Assembly: GCF_030160115.1 (NCBI RefSeq)
Contig: NZ_BSNS01000034.1
Location: 45,248-109,247, forward strand
Source: Devosia nitrariae
GTDB lineage: Bacteria; Pseudomonadota; Alphaproteobacteria; Rhizobiales; Devosiaceae
DNA: 64,000 nt
Direction of reading: 5' to 3'
Below the pieces are notes generated by a model, which worked only from the letters and a program-made list of their open reading frames with translations, was not told the DNA's origin and made no database searches. Shown piece after piece: positions 28,021 through 35,916 of this stretch. How positions within the stretch are numbered: position 1 is the stretch's first letter; each line of letters opens with the position of its first letter. A program made the translations under genes and the position numbers.

Positions 28021-28131
28021 TTAGTCCTGTGCCGTGAACGGCACCAGAATCTCGGAATGGGCGACGGTCGTCGGCGCCGTAATGGCCATGATGGCGAACA
28101 TCATCAGAATAATGGCTGCCGCGATCCGCAT
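28021..28131 (-). CDS. Candidate 36-residue secreted or membrane peptide
   Basis: The frame reads MRIAAAIILMMFAIMAITAP, then TTVAHSEILVPFTAQD. A single strong hydrophobic segment with an early Arg and an A-H-S boundary looks like a signal peptide with a mature part of only about 12 residues, or a membrane mini-protein. Support: AGGGA just before the ATG at 28131 and a convincing sigma70-like promoter upstream (28164-28191). The frame is open farther upstream to 28350, but that part crosses a repeat and the promoter. It could also be a toxin-like peptide or a leader; function is unknown. Confidence 0.5.
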   Translation of the reverse strand: MRIAAAIILMMFAIMAITAPTTVAHSEILVPFTAQD

Positions 28132-28163
28132 GTCCCTGCCTCGTTGTCCCTCTGGATGAGAGG

Positions 28164-28191
28164 GTTCTAGCGCAAGCCGGTGACGGGTCAA
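28164..28191 (-). promoter_or_regulatory. Sigma70-like promoter for the 36-codon ORF
   Basis: On the minus strand, TTGACC (28186-28191) and TAGAAC (28164-28169) are separated by 16 bp. The leader that follows contains a small hairpin, CCCTCT / AGAGGG (28148-28164). It faces only the 36-codon ORF at 28021-28131. Confidence 0.55.
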
Positions 28192-28246
28192 CGACAGGGT
28201 AAAGAGATGCTTAACCTTTGATTTATCGTTAAATTTTACCGACCAG

Positions 28247-28368
28247 AGCATGACGCGATTCGATCGAATCGGTCTCCTCCCTAACCCTTTGCTCTCACAG
28301 AACTTCTCGCGAAAAGCCGGGGCCCGTCCCGGATCAAGTCCGGTTGCCACCTTTCCGCATCCCGCTCT
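28247..28368. repeat. Two-part dispersed palindromic repeat, copy 3
   Basis: The first part, GAGCATGACGCGATTCGATC with a degenerate right arm, is followed by the second part (TTCTCGCGAAAAGCCGGGGC, CCCGGATCAAGTCCGG, CGCATCCCGCTC). It runs directly into the long repeat at 28369. Confidence 0.85.
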
Positions 28369-28662
28369 AGTGGCTCTGCACAGGAGTTATGACTCTTTGG
28401 TGGTTGGTTAAGTCCTCTGTGCAGAGGTGCTGGCTGCCACGCATTGCGCCAGCGCCGTCACATGGCATCCAACAGCTACCGCACCCTCGTCCCGTGTTGC
28501 ACGCTCCGCCTGGGTCCTCGCATCGAAGCGCGAGGATGACGGCGGAGGGGGTGCGGTCTTGGTGGCCGGCGGAGAGATCGGAAGTGCGCATCCGCGGGCC
28601 TCAGGTGATGATGTGGAGACGCCGCGGCGGCTTTAGCACCGCCGCCCACCACCCCACGATGT
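28369..28662. repeat. Long dispersed intergenic repeat, copy 2
   Basis: Same family and orientation as 17704-18003: TAGTGGCTCTGCACAGG, CAACAGCTACCGCACC, GTTGCACGCTCCGCCTGGGT, the TCCTCGC / GCGAGGATGAC hairpin, CTTGGTGGCC and GCGGCGGCTTTAGCA. With the flanking elements it makes the 741-bp gap 28132-28872 almost wholly repeat, apart from the small promoter at 28164. No gene is supported inside. Confidence 0.8.
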
Positions 28663-28870
28663 CATCCTCGCGCTTCGACGCGCTTCGACGCGAGGACCCA
28701 GGCGGTGTGCGCAGCTGTGCTCAGAGGGTTGGGCGCGGTAGCTGGTGCGTGCCGAGCGCCGTGGCGCGAGGATGACAGGTCGGGATGTTGGCAGGTTAGG
28801 GCAACTGGGAGGTTGTCAGAGGACACGCGCCGTCACTCTTGGGCGATTGGTCAAATCCTCGGGGCACAGG
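28663..28870. repeat. Rearranged, partly inverted piece of the long repeat
   Basis: Begins with TCATCCTCGCGCTTCGACGC and GAGGACCCAGGCGG, the reverse complement of the core of the long repeat. It then returns to direct orientation at GCGCGAGGATGAC and ends in GGTCAAATCCTCGGGGCACA, which resembles the start of copy 2 (GTTAAGTCCTCTGTGCAG). A tandem duplication GCGCTTCGAC is visible at its left end. It looks like the product of recombination between repeat copies. Confidence 0.65.
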
Positions 28871-28872
28871 TA

Positions 28873-29499
28873 CTAACCCAGCAGGCCGCTCTGCTTGATG
28901 CCGTCGAAGACGAACTGGACGGCAAGGGCGGCCAGAAGGATGCCGACGACGCGCGAGACCACCGACAATCCCGTCAGCCCTAAGAGCTTTTGGATGGGGA
29001 TGGCTATCAGCAGCGTCAGCCAGGCGGCGATGAGGATGAGGGCAAGGGCGAGGAGTACCGCCCAGAACTCGAGGTCGGTCCGGGCACCGGTGGTCAGGAG
29101 GATGACGGCGCTGATCGCGCCGGGTCCGGCAAGCAGCGGCATGGCGAGGGGAAAGACCGAGATATCCTGACGCTGGCGCGACTCGCGCTCCTCCTCGCTC
29201 GTCGTGCCGGTGCCGCCCGAGTGGCGGGCAAAGACCATGTCGATAGCAATCAGGAAAAGCAGCAGGCCGCCGGCCGTGCGCAGGGCCGGGATGGTGATGC
29301 CGAACAGATCGAGGATGACGTTGCCGGCAATGCCGAAGAAGAAGAGGATGACCGCGGCGATGACGACGCCGCGCGTGGCGAAGGTCCGCCGCTCGGCCGG
29401 CGTATTGTCCTTGGTCAGCCCGGCAAAGATGAAGGCGATGTCGGCAACGCCGACAGTCGCGAACAGCGTTGCCAGCGCAACGAAGAAGGTGTTTGTCAT
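28873..29499 (-). CDS. MarC-family integral membrane protein
   Basis: 208 residues with about six membrane spans. MarC-family marks: FVALATLFATVGVADIAFIF at the N-terminus, RTAGGLLLFLIAIDMVFAR in the middle, and FPLAMPLLAGPGAISAVILL. The closing VFDGIKQSGLL is also typical. The family lies in the inner membrane and its role is not established; it was once linked to multiple antibiotic resistance, which was later withdrawn. GGGGAACCA precedes the ATG at 29499. Its stop is 2 bp from the repeat block. Confidence 0.9.
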   Translation of the reverse strand: MTNTFFVALATLFATVGVADIAFIFAGLTKDNTPAERRTFATRGVVIAAVILFFFGIAGNVILDLFGITIPALRTAGGLLLFLIAIDMVFARHSGGTGTTSEEERESRQRQDISVFPLAMPLLAGPGAISAVILLTTGARTDLEFWAVLLALALILIAAWLTLLIAIPIQKLLGLTGLSVVSRVVGILLAALAVQFVFDGIKQSGLLG

Positions 29500-29583
29500 T
29501 GGTTCCCCGCAACCTCGAAACCAAGGTCTAGCCGCTTCGGCCCTGTCTGCCCACCCCCGGCGGGGCTGCGACGAACGAAGCCG

Positions 29584-30426
29584 TCAGCGCGACGACATCA
29601 TAGTGGACGCAAGCTTCTCCTGTGCTTCGAGGAGCACGTCGAGGCGATTCAACGCTGCTTCGAGTTCGCCGTCGCCGATGCGGCGCCACATGTCACGCAC
29701 ATCGCTCTCGAGGCCCGACAGGGTGGAGGGCAGGGTTGCCGCTTCGGAGAACGCGCCCTTTTCGTTGATGAGGTAGCGGCGGTTGAGCGCGAACAGCACC
29801 TGCGCCAGCGAAGAGAGCGCGCGGAAAGCGCAGCCGGCGACATAGGTCGCGTCCTGCCGCTCGAGGGCCTTGCGCGCATTTGCCAGAGCAAAGCGCGCTT
29901 CCCAGGCAAAGCGTTCGACGAGGGCACGCCGCAGCGCTTCGGGATAGGGCAGCACGCGTGACTGCAGGGCGGCAAAGGCGCCGGCCGGATCATGGAGTGG
30001 CACGGCCACGGCAGCTTCGCCCATCCAGATCGTGCTGGCGAATACATGCGGGTGGCCGGCCTGATAGGCCATGGTGAACTCGCCGCGCTGCGCCGCATCG
30101 ACGACCGCATTCACGGCGGCAAGGTCGCGATAGAGGAGATCGACCGCCGATCCGGCAACGGTGATCCAGGCGCCGCCATTGATCCACGGACCCCAGCCGC
30201 CGATCGGCGTCAGCTCGACGGCATCACCCTCATCGGCGATTCGCGCCACCGCAGAAGCCAGGGCCGGAACCTCGAACGGATCGGCCGGATCGTAATAGAG
30301 ACCGATGTCGTAGTCGGAGCCCTGATGGGCGGTACCGCGTGCCCGCGAGCCGCCAAGCACGATAGCGGCAATGCCGGGAACTCCCATCAGGACCGGCAGG
30401 AGACGGTCGATGATCGGGTCGGTCAC
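29584..30426 (-). CDS. Nucleotidyltransferase-domain protein
   Basis: A minimal nucleotidyltransferase (pol-beta fold) of about 280 residues. The active-site pattern is IVLGGSRARGTAHQGSDYDI, then GLYYDP (Gly-Ser followed by Asp-x-Asp at about residues 25-40). A helical C-terminal half with EARFALANARKALERQD resembles substrate-binding domains of aminoglycoside-adenylyltransferase-like proteins. The substrate is unknown. The longest frame starts at 30474, but its first 16 residues come from a dispersed repeat, so GTG at 30426 (VTDPIIDRLL) is the better start; its ribosome-binding site is weak. Confidence 0.8.
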   Translation of the reverse strand: MTDPIIDRLLPVLMGVPGIAAIVLGGSRARGTAHQGSDYDIGLYYDPADPFEVPALASAVARIADEGDAVELTPIGGWGPWINGGAWITVAGSAVDLLYRDLAAVNAVVDAAQRGEFTMAYQAGHPHVFASTIWMGEAAVAVPLHDPAGAFAALQSRVLPYPEALRRALVERFAWEARFALANARKALERQDATYVAGCAFRALSSLAQVLFALNRRYLINEKGAFSEAATLPSTLSGLESDVRDMWRRIGDGELEAALNRLDVLLEAQEKLASTMMSSR

Positions 30427-30440
30427 GCTTCTAAGATTTA

Positions 30441-30488
30441 GTTGTCGCGGGTGTCGCGAAGAACCGGTTCCCATTTTCGCTTCCCGCT
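30441..30488. repeat. Second part of the dispersed repeat
   Basis: GTTGTCGCGGGTGTCGCGAA, GAACCGGTTCCCATTTTCGC and TTCCCGCT match the second part of the unit at 7183 and 52262. It covers the apparent N-terminal extension of the nucleotidyltransferase frame. Confidence 0.75.
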
Positions 30489-30518
30489 GGCCTTGAGCGG
30501 TCGCGCTCTCGAGCCGCT

Positions 30519-30716
30519 CTAGGCAGCCTGCTCAAGTACATCGGGCGGCAGGTGCTGGCGGGCGTTAAGAACCTCCATGCCGACAATGCGACCCTCTTCA
30601 TCATAGTCGAGCACGATGCCCGCTGTGACCTCTTCGCTCTCCTCGACCTTGCCGGTCGAGAAGCGAATGTAAGCGGCATTAACCTCGGGATCATAGGTGA
30701 CAGTTGGTTTGATCAC
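30519..30716 (-). CDS. DUF2283 family small protein
   Basis: 65 residues, matching DUF2283: VTYDPEVNAAYIRFSTGKVE, then an acidic VLDYDEEGRIVGMEVLNAR. It starts with GTG at 30716, overlapping the stop of the DUF4258 gene (GTGA), so the pair is translationally coupled. DUF2283 genes are frequently found directly after DUF4258 genes; a toxin-antitoxin-like relationship has been suggested by such pairing but is not established here. Confidence 0.85.
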   Translation of the reverse strand: MIKPTVTYDPEVNAAYIRFSTGKVEESEEVTAGIVLDYDEEGRIVGMEVLNARQHLPPDVLEQAA

Positions 30717-30967
30717 TTCGGCCTCGCTCGCCTGTCGAAGAATGCGGACAGTATACGGAATTCGGCCACCGTTTCCACCAGAGCTACGCGAAGGTAGCGG
30801 CCACCGTGTTCCGGTACCGAGCGAAAGTGACGAACCACCTCCGGATCATCCGGATCCGCCTCTACCCATTGCGGGTTGCGCACCGATGCTTCGACCCATT
30901 CCGGGTCGAGACCGCGCTCGCTCATGGCAACCTTTGCGTGCTCGGTATAGGCGATCGGCTTTTCCAT
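30713..30967 (-). CDS. DUF4258 family small protein
   Basis: 84 residues from the ATG at 30967; a GTG three bases earlier is also possible. Motifs are YTEHAKVAMSERGLDPEWVE, the core PQWVEADPDDPEVVRHF and GGRYLRVALVETVAEFRIL. This is the small alpha/beta layout of DUF4258, which is related to RelE/BrnT-like toxin folds. It is first in a two-gene unit with DUF2283 (4-bp overlap). The glutathione synthetase gene lies 39 bp upstream on the same strand. Confidence 0.85.
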   Translation of the reverse strand: MEKPIAYTEHAKVAMSERGLDPEWVEASVRNPQWVEADPDDPEVVRHFRSVPEHGGRYLRVALVETVAEFRILSAFFDRRARPK

Positions 30968-31005
30968 CACTCAGCCCCAGAGGCCCTGGCCTGCGGAGGC
31001 GGTAG

Positions 31006-31953
31006 TCAGGCCGCCCGCCGCTTCTCGATCGCGTCCCAGATCAGCACGGCGATGTCAGGACCGCCGAAGCGCTTGATCTCGCGGATGCCGGTCGGGGAGG
31101 TGACGTTGATCTCGGTGAGATAGTCGCCGATGACGTCGATGCCAACGAAGATCATGTCGCGTTCCTTGAGCGCCGGGCCGATGGCCGCGCAGATCTCGCG
31201 CTCGCGCTCGGTCAGATCGGAGAGTTCCGGACGTCCGCCCACATGCATGTTGGAGCGCGCCTCACCCTCGGCAGGAACACGGTTGAGGCCGGCGACCGCC
31301 TCGCCATCGACGAGGATGATGCGCTTGTCGCCCTTCCTCACCTCGGGCAGATATTTCTGCACCATGAACGGTTCGCGGAAACTCTGCTCGAAGAGCTCGA
31401 TGAGGGATGCCAGGTTATGGTCGCCCTCCTGGATCAGGAAGACGCCGGCCCCGCCATTGCCGTAGAGGGGCTTGACGATGATGTTGCCGTGCTCGCGCCG
31501 GAAGTCGTGGATCTGCCGCCGGTCGCGGGTGACGAGCGTCGGCGGCATCAGCTCGGGAAACTCCGTGACCAGGATCTTTTCGGGCGCATTACGCACGGCC
31601 GCCGGCGGGTTGACGACGAAGGTCTGCGGATGCAGGCGCTCGAGGATGTGCGTCAACGTGATGTAGTTCATGTCGAAGGGCGGATCCTGGCGCATCAGCA
31701 CGACGTCCTGCGTTGCAAGGTCGAGGCGCGAGAATTCGCCGAGCTTGAAGTGCGCGCCTTTTTCCTTGTCGAAGACCGCGACGGGCGCTGCATTGGCCGA
31801 GACCATGTTGCCGGAAAGCGCAAGGGTGTCGGGCGTATAGTAGACGAGCTCGTGCCCGCGGGCCTCGGCCTCGAGCATCAGGGCGAAGGTGGAATCGCCC
31901 TTGGGGGTGATGGTCTCGATGGGGTCCATCTGCACGGCGATCTTCAAAGACAT
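31006..31953 (-). CDS. gshB: Glutathione synthetase
   Basis: ATP-grasp enzyme joining gamma-glutamylcysteine and glycine. The start MSLKIAVQMDPIETITPKGD at 31953 matches the family N-terminus (315 residues); the frame is open to 31983. Typical stretches are VLMRQDPPFDMNYITLTHIL, the ATP-binding IIVKPLYGNGGAGVFLI, YLPEVRKGDKRIILVDGE and INVTSPTGIREI at the C-terminus. It is followed by the DUF4258/DUF2283 pair and preceded by yraN and rsmI on the same strand. Confidence 0.96.
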   Translation of the reverse strand: MSLKIAVQMDPIETITPKGDSTFALMLEAEARGHELVYYTPDTLALSGNMVSANAAPVAVFDKEKGAHFKLGEFSRLDLATQDVVLMRQDPPFDMNYITLTHILERLHPQTFVVNPPAAVRNAPEKILVTEFPELMPPTLVTRDRRQIHDFRREHGNIIVKPLYGNGGAGVFLIQEGDHNLASLIELFEQSFREPFMVQKYLPEVRKGDKRIILVDGEAVAGLNRVPAEGEARSNMHVGGRPELSDLTEREREICAAIGPALKERDMIFVGIDVIGDYLTEINVTSPTGIREIKRFGGPDIAVLIWDAIEKRRAA

Positions 31954-31988
31954 GAATGAATTCCGGAGTTTGAGGTCTCGCACTTAAG

Positions 31989-32048
31989 CGCGCTATTTGG
32001 TCGAGGATTCTTGCGAAAAACCGGGGCCCACTTTTTCGCATCCCGCTC
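31989..32048. repeat. Second part of the dispersed repeat
   Basis: TTGCGAAAAACCGGGGCCCA and CTTTTTCGCATCCCGCTCC between gshB and yraN, with a shortened left end. Same family as 34701 and 7183. Confidence 0.75.
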
Positions 32049-32051
32049 CAG

Positions 32052-32438
32052 TTAGCTGGCGTCGAAGGCATTGATGATGTGGCGCGGCCAGGCGAACGGC
32101 GCAAGGAAAATCACATCGAACCGTTGGTCGGCATGGGCAAGGTGGGGGTGGCGGGCGACGTAGAGGCTGGCGGCCCTGACGATGCGGCGGCGATTGACCG
32201 CCGCCAGCGCCTCGGCTTCCTGATGCGAGAAGGCTCGGGCCTTGACCTCGACGAAGACGGTGACGCCGGAACGGCGCGCGACGATGTCGATCTCGCCGAG
32301 CGGCGTCTTCACTCGGCGCGCCATGATCCGGTAGCGCTTCAGGCGCAGGTAGACCGCGGCCCAGAACTCGCCGCGATGCCCGTCACGCCAGGCATTGAGC
32401 TTGACCTTATTCTTTTGCCTTGAGGGCGAGCGCGGCAT
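32052..32438 (-). CDS. yraN: YraN family (UPF0102) endonuclease-like protein
   Basis: 128 residues with the Holliday-junction-resolvase-like fold of UPF0102. HRGEFWAAVYLRLKRYRIMA, LGEIDIVARRSGVTVFVEVK (the D-x(n)-E-x-K nuclease motif) and RRRIVRAASLYVARHP are visible. The start chosen is the ATG at 32438 (MPRSPSRQKN), inside the end of rsmI with a 32-bp overlap and GAGGAAAG upstream. The longer frame to 32630 overlaps rsmI deeply and is not supported. The rsmI-yraN pairing is widely conserved. Confidence 0.88.
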   Translation of the reverse strand: MPRSPSRQKNKVKLNAWRDGHRGEFWAAVYLRLKRYRIMARRVKTPLGEIDIVARRSGVTVFVEVKARAFSHQEAEALAAVNRRRIVRAASLYVARHPHLAHADQRFDVIFLAPFAWPRHIINAFDAS

Positions 32439-33354
32439 TGTAGACGTCTTTCCTCTTGAGGCCGAAGCGGGCGGCGATCTCGTCGACGGCGGAGCGCAGC
32501 GGCTGGCCGGCGAGCGCCTCGGCGAGCACGGCCTTCCAGTCAGCCTCGTTCGCGGCGGCCGGCTCGGGCGCACCGGCAACGAGAATGACCGCCTCGCCCT
32601 TGGTGTCGCCCTCGGCAAAGGTCGCCGCAAGCTCTGAAAGCAGGCCGCGATGTACGCGCTCGAAGCGTTTGGTCAGCTCAAGGGCAACGGCCGCCGGCCG
32701 GTCGGGCCCGAAGGCATCGGCCATAGCCAGAAGCGTCGCCGAAAGGCGCCTCGGGCTTTCGTAGAAGACCAGCGTTTCACGTGAATCGGCGAGATTCGCC
32801 AGCGCCTTGGCGCGCGCGCCGGCCTTGGTGGGTAGGAACCCATGAAAGCAGAAGGCGTCGGTCGGCAGGCCGGCAACGACAAGTCCGGACAGCAACGCCG
32901 AAGGGCCGGGCACGGCAAAGACCGGCAGGTTCTCTTCGGCGATCGCCCGCAGCAGCGGAAAGCCGGGGTCGGAAAGAAGCGGCGTGCCGGCATCCGAGAT
33001 CAGAGCGATGGCCTCGCCTTTGCCGATGCGCTCGAGAATCTCGCCGATGCGGGCGCGTTCATTGTGCTCGTGCAGGGCCTGGCGACGGGCCTTGATACCG
33101 TAGTGGTCGAGCAGGCGCGCCGAGGTGCGCGTGTCCTCGCAAAGCACGAGATCGGCGGCAGCGAGGGTCTCGAGGGCGCGAATGGTGATGTCCCTGAGGT
33201 TTCCGATGGGTGTGGCCACCACATGAAGGCCGGCCGCCAGCGGCGGGGCGGCGAAGCCGGTCCCGGCGACGAAATAGCGGGCGGCTTTCCCACCCGTGAT
33301 CTCCTCATCGGCCGGGCTGGTCGAGGTGCTTGGCGTTGAGGAAGACTTAACCAT
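32407..33354 (-). CDS. rsmI: 16S rRNA 2'-O-ribose C1402 methyltransferase
   Basis: Methylates C1402 of 16S rRNA in the decoding centre. The tetrapyrrole-methylase fold is clear: LHVVATPIGNLRDITIRALE near residue 43, LVLCEDTRTSARLLDHYGI, ISDAGTPLLSDPG, and VFYESPRRLSATLLAM. At 315 residues it carries about 40 extra N-terminal residues compared with E. coli RsmI, so a start farther in is possible. It overlaps yraN by 32 bp and is divergent from the LpoA-like lipoprotein gene across 55 bp. It contains a parS-like motif at 32774. Confidence 0.95.
   Translation of the reverse strand: MVKSSSTPSTSTSPADEEITGGKAARYFVAGTGFAAPPLAAGLHVVATPIGNLRDITIRALETLAAADLVLCEDTRTSARLLDHYGIKARRQALHEHNERARIGEILERIGKGEAIALISDAGTPLLSDPGFPLLRAIAEENLPVFAVPGPSALLSGLVVAGLPTDAFCFHGFLPTKAGARAKALANLADSRETLVFYESPRRLSATLLAMADAFGPDRPAAVALELTKRFERVHRGLLSELAATFAEGDTKGEAVILVAGAPEPAAANEADWKAVLAEALAGQPLRSAVDEIAARFGLKRKDVYNAALALKAKE
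32774..32787. promoter_or_regulatory. parS-like motif 2 (inside rsmI)
   Basis: GTTTCACGTGAATC on the plus strand, inside rsmI codons for Asp-Ser-Arg-Glu-Thr. The codons used here (TCA, CGT) look unlike the G/C-ending codons of neighbouring residues, which hints at selection on the DNA itself. Confidence 0.55.
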
Positions 33355-33409
33355 AAGGGGCGAGGCTTTGCGGCGAGCTCAAGAACAAGGGATCAGTCGT
33401 TTGGCGACC

Positions 33410-34693
33410 ATGCCGCGCGCAGGCACCATCCGCAAGGTCGGTCTTGCCGCACTGGCGGTCGGGGCCGCCGTGCTGGCCGCCTGTACACCGACCGAGTTCG
33501 CCATCGGTTCGCGCACGATCACCCTGCCGTTCGGCGGGGGAGGTCAAGTGCAGCCGCAGCAGGCGGCGAGCTTTCCCACGACTCAGCCCGCGATGGCCTC
33601 GGGCGTGACCCAAAGCGAACTGCCGCCGCTGCAGCAGGCAAGCGGCGAAAGCATCGGGCGCGGGCCGGTTCGCGTGGCACTGCTGCTGCCGCTGACGGGC
33701 GATGCGACGCTCTCATCGACCGGTCATTCCATGGCCAATGGCGCGCGCCTGGCCATGAGCTATATCGAGACCAATCCCAATATCGCCGAGAACACCACGA
33801 TCGTCATCAAGGACACCGGCGTGAGCATTGCCGGCGCAACGGGCGCCGCCGCCGATGCCGTCAGCGAAGGGGCAAGCCTGATCCTCGGGCCCATGCGGGC
33901 CGACCAGGTGACGGCGGCCGGAGCGGTGGCGCGCTCGGCGGGCATTCCGCTTATCGGCTTTTCCAACACCCCGGCAGCGGCGGGGCCGGGCGTCTACCTC
34001 CTCAACATCCTGCCCGAGACCGAGCTCAGGCGGTCGCTCGCGTTCGCCCAGAGGCAGGGGCGCAGGCGCTTTGCCGCCATCGTGCCGACCACGACTTTCG
34101 GGCAGGCGCAGGAGGCGGCGTTCCGCCAGACGGTTGGCGCAATGGGGTTTACCCCAAGCGCCGTGCACCAGTTCGCCAGCGCCACGGACGCCAGACGTAT
34201 CGTCGACAACCTCGAACCGCGCATCCGTTCGGGCGAGGTCGATGCGCTGTTCCTGCCGGACCGGACAAGTGCGCCGCTCTTTGCCGGGCTCATCTCCAGC
34301 ACAGGCGTAGCACGCCAATCGATCGCCATCATCGGTTCGGCCGACTGGGAAGGCGACCCGACCATCGCGGCAACGCCCTTTCTTGCCGGGGCGCTCTATC
34401 CGGCCGTCGACGAGGCAGGCTATCGCGCCATTCTTGCCGACTATCAGACGCGGTTCGGCGGTGTTCCGCATCGGCTGACGACGCTCGCCTACACCGCCAC
34501 CATCCTTGCCAATGCGGCGCCGCTGTCGATGGCCCAGCCCAAATACAACGCGGGCGCCCTCACCAATCCGCAGGGCTTCAACGGCCGCGACGGGCTCTTC
34601 CGCTTTGCACCGGACGGAAAGGCGCAGATGGCGCTGGTGATGAAGGAGGTGCGCGTCGGTGGCGCGGTGACGGTCGACGGAGCGCGGCTCTAA
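33410..34693 (+). CDS. Penicillin-binding-protein activator-like lipoprotein (LpoA-type)
   Basis: A secreted lipoprotein with a type-1 periplasmic-binding fold. The signal sequence VGLAALAVGAAVLAAC has its lipobox Cys at about residue 24. A low-complexity linker rich in Gly, Gln and Pro follows, then VRVALLLPLTGDATLSSTGH and DTGVSIAGATGAAADAV. LpoA-like proteins activate class A penicillin-binding proteins from the outer membrane; this role is inferred from fold and from the neighbouring rsmI/yraN, a conserved arrangement. The start at 33410 follows the family; TTG at 33401 with AAGGGA upstream is an alternative. The length is 427 residues. Confidence 0.85.
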   Translation: MPRAGTIRKVGLAALAVGAAVLAACTPTEFAIGSRTITLPFGGGGQVQPQQAASFPTTQPAMASGVTQSELPPLQQASGESIGRGPVRVALLLPLTGDATLSSTGHSMANGARLAMSYIETNPNIAENTTIVIKDTGVSIAGATGAAADAVSEGASLILGPMRADQVTAAGAVARSAGIPLIGFSNTPAAAGPGVYLLNILPETELRRSLAFAQRQGRRRFAAIVPTTTFGQAQEAAFRQTVGAMGFTPSAVHQFASATDARRIVDNLEPRIRSGEVDALFLPDRTSAPLFAGLISSTGVARQSIAIIGSADWEGDPTIAATPFLAGALYPAVDEAGYRAILADYQTRFGGVPHRLTTLAYTATILANAAPLSMAQPKYNAGALTNPQGFNGRDGLFRFAPDGKAQMALVMKEVRVGGAVTVDGARL

Positions 34694-34700
34694 GGTTTTT

Positions 34701-34752
34701 GTTGTCGCGGGATATTTCGCGAAAAACCGGTTCCCACTTTTTCGATCCCGCT
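34701..34752. repeat. Second part of the dispersed repeat
   Basis: GTTGTCGCGGGATATTTCGC, GAAAAACCGGTTCCCACTTT and TTCGATCCCGCT between the convergent LpoA-like gene and hemW. It probably doubles as the shared 3' stem region. Confidence 0.8.
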
Positions 34753-34764
34753 TTGAGGCCGCCC

Positions 34765-35916
34765 TCAAGCCGCGAGGTCAGCCACCACGGCGTCGAGCAC
34801 GGGCCAGCCCTTGTCGGTGACGCGGATGTTGCCGTTGGGCAGGGTCTCGACGAACCCGTAGCCCTTCAAGTCGGCGATCTGCCGCTCGGCGATCCGGCGG
34901 CCGGAGATGGCGGTGAAGCGCGCGGGCGAGATGCCTTCCTTCAAGCGCAGGCCCATGACGAGGAACTCGTCGCCCTGCTCCTCCCAGGTCAGCACCTCGT
35001 CGGTGACGACGCCGTGGCCTTTTTCCATCACGCGCTTCTGCCAATCGAAGGGCAGTTTCTCGGCGGCCGTCGCGTGGCGCTGGTTGTTGACGACGAGCCG
35101 GCCATGGGCGCCAGGTCCGATGCCGGCATATTCGCCATAGCGCCAGTAGAGCAAATTGTGGCGGCTTTCCTGGCCGGGACGGGCATGGTTGGAGATCTCG
35201 TAGGCGGGCATGCCCGCCTCGGCGGTCAGCTCCTGGGTCAGTTCGTAGAAATCGGCCGAGAGATCCTCATCGGGCATAACGAGCTTGCCGGCCCGGTGCA
35301 GGTCGTAGTAGCGCGTGCCCTGCTCGATGGTCAGCTGATAGAGCGAGACATGGCCGCGGGCGAGCCAAAGGGCTTCCTTGAGCTCGTCCTCCCAGTCCTC
35401 CAGCGTCTGTCCGGGGCGCGCATAGATGAGGTCGAAGCTCGAGCGCTCGAAGATCGACTGGGCGAGGCGGACGGCCGCCACCGCTTCCTCCACCGTATGC
35501 AGGCGCCCAAGCGCGGCCAGCGGCTCGGGCTTCAGGGACTGGACGCCCAGGGAGACCCGGTTGACGCCGGCGGCACGGTAGCCCCGGAAGCGGTCGGCCT
35601 CGACACTCGTCGGATTGGCCTCCAATGTGATCTCGGCGCTCTTGTCCAGCGTCCAGTGGCGGGCGACGGCATCGAGAATTGCCCCGACTGCCGAGGGGCT
35701 CATCAGGGACGGCGTGCCGCCGCCGAAGAATATCGAATTGACGACGCGACCGGGAACGAGGCCGGCGGTCGTCGCGATCTCGCGCTCATAGGCGGCAACG
35801 AAAGCGGCCTCGTCGAAGGAACCGCGATGGACATGCGAATTGAAGTCGCAATAGGGGCATTTGGCCGCGCAGAACGGCCAATGCACATAGACGCCGAAGA
35901 GTTCGTTGGCGCTCAA
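34765..35916 (-). CDS. hemW: Heme chaperone / radical SAM protein HemW
   Basis: Radical-SAM protein related to oxygen-independent coproporphyrinogen oxidase, now thought to deliver heme. The iron-sulfur motif CAAKCPYCDFNSH is near residue 17, followed by FFGGGTPSLM, ITLEANPTSVEADRF and VSLGVQSL. The start chosen is TTG at 35916, giving 383 residues. GGAGG lies 6 bp upstream and the TTG overlaps the rdgB stop (ATTGA), so it is translationally coupled. The longer frame to 36135 has no family N-terminus. Proteins of this type often lack oxidase activity. Confidence 0.95.
   Translation of the reverse strand: MSANELFGVYVHWPFCAAKCPYCDFNSHVHRGSFDEAAFVAAYEREIATTAGLVPGRVVNSIFFGGGTPSLMSPSAVGAILDAVARHWTLDKSAEITLEANPTSVEADRFRGYRAAGVNRVSLGVQSLKPEPLAALGRLHTVEEAVAAVRLAQSIFERSSFDLIYARPGQTLEDWEDELKEALWLARGHVSLYQLTIEQGTRYYDLHRAGKLVMPDEDLSADFYELTQELTAEAGMPAYEISNHARPGQESRHNLLYWRYGEYAGIGPGAHGRLVVNNQRHATAAEKLPFDWQKRVMEKGHGVVTDEVLTWEEQGDEFLVMGLRLKEGISPARFTAISGRRIAERQIADLKGYGFVETLPNGNIRVTDKGWPVLDAVVADLAA

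Noticed and set aside
30713..30970. Calling the DUF4258 gene a toxin outright
   Set aside because: Fold resemblance and pairing are suggestive only; no catalytic residues can be assigned from the sequence.
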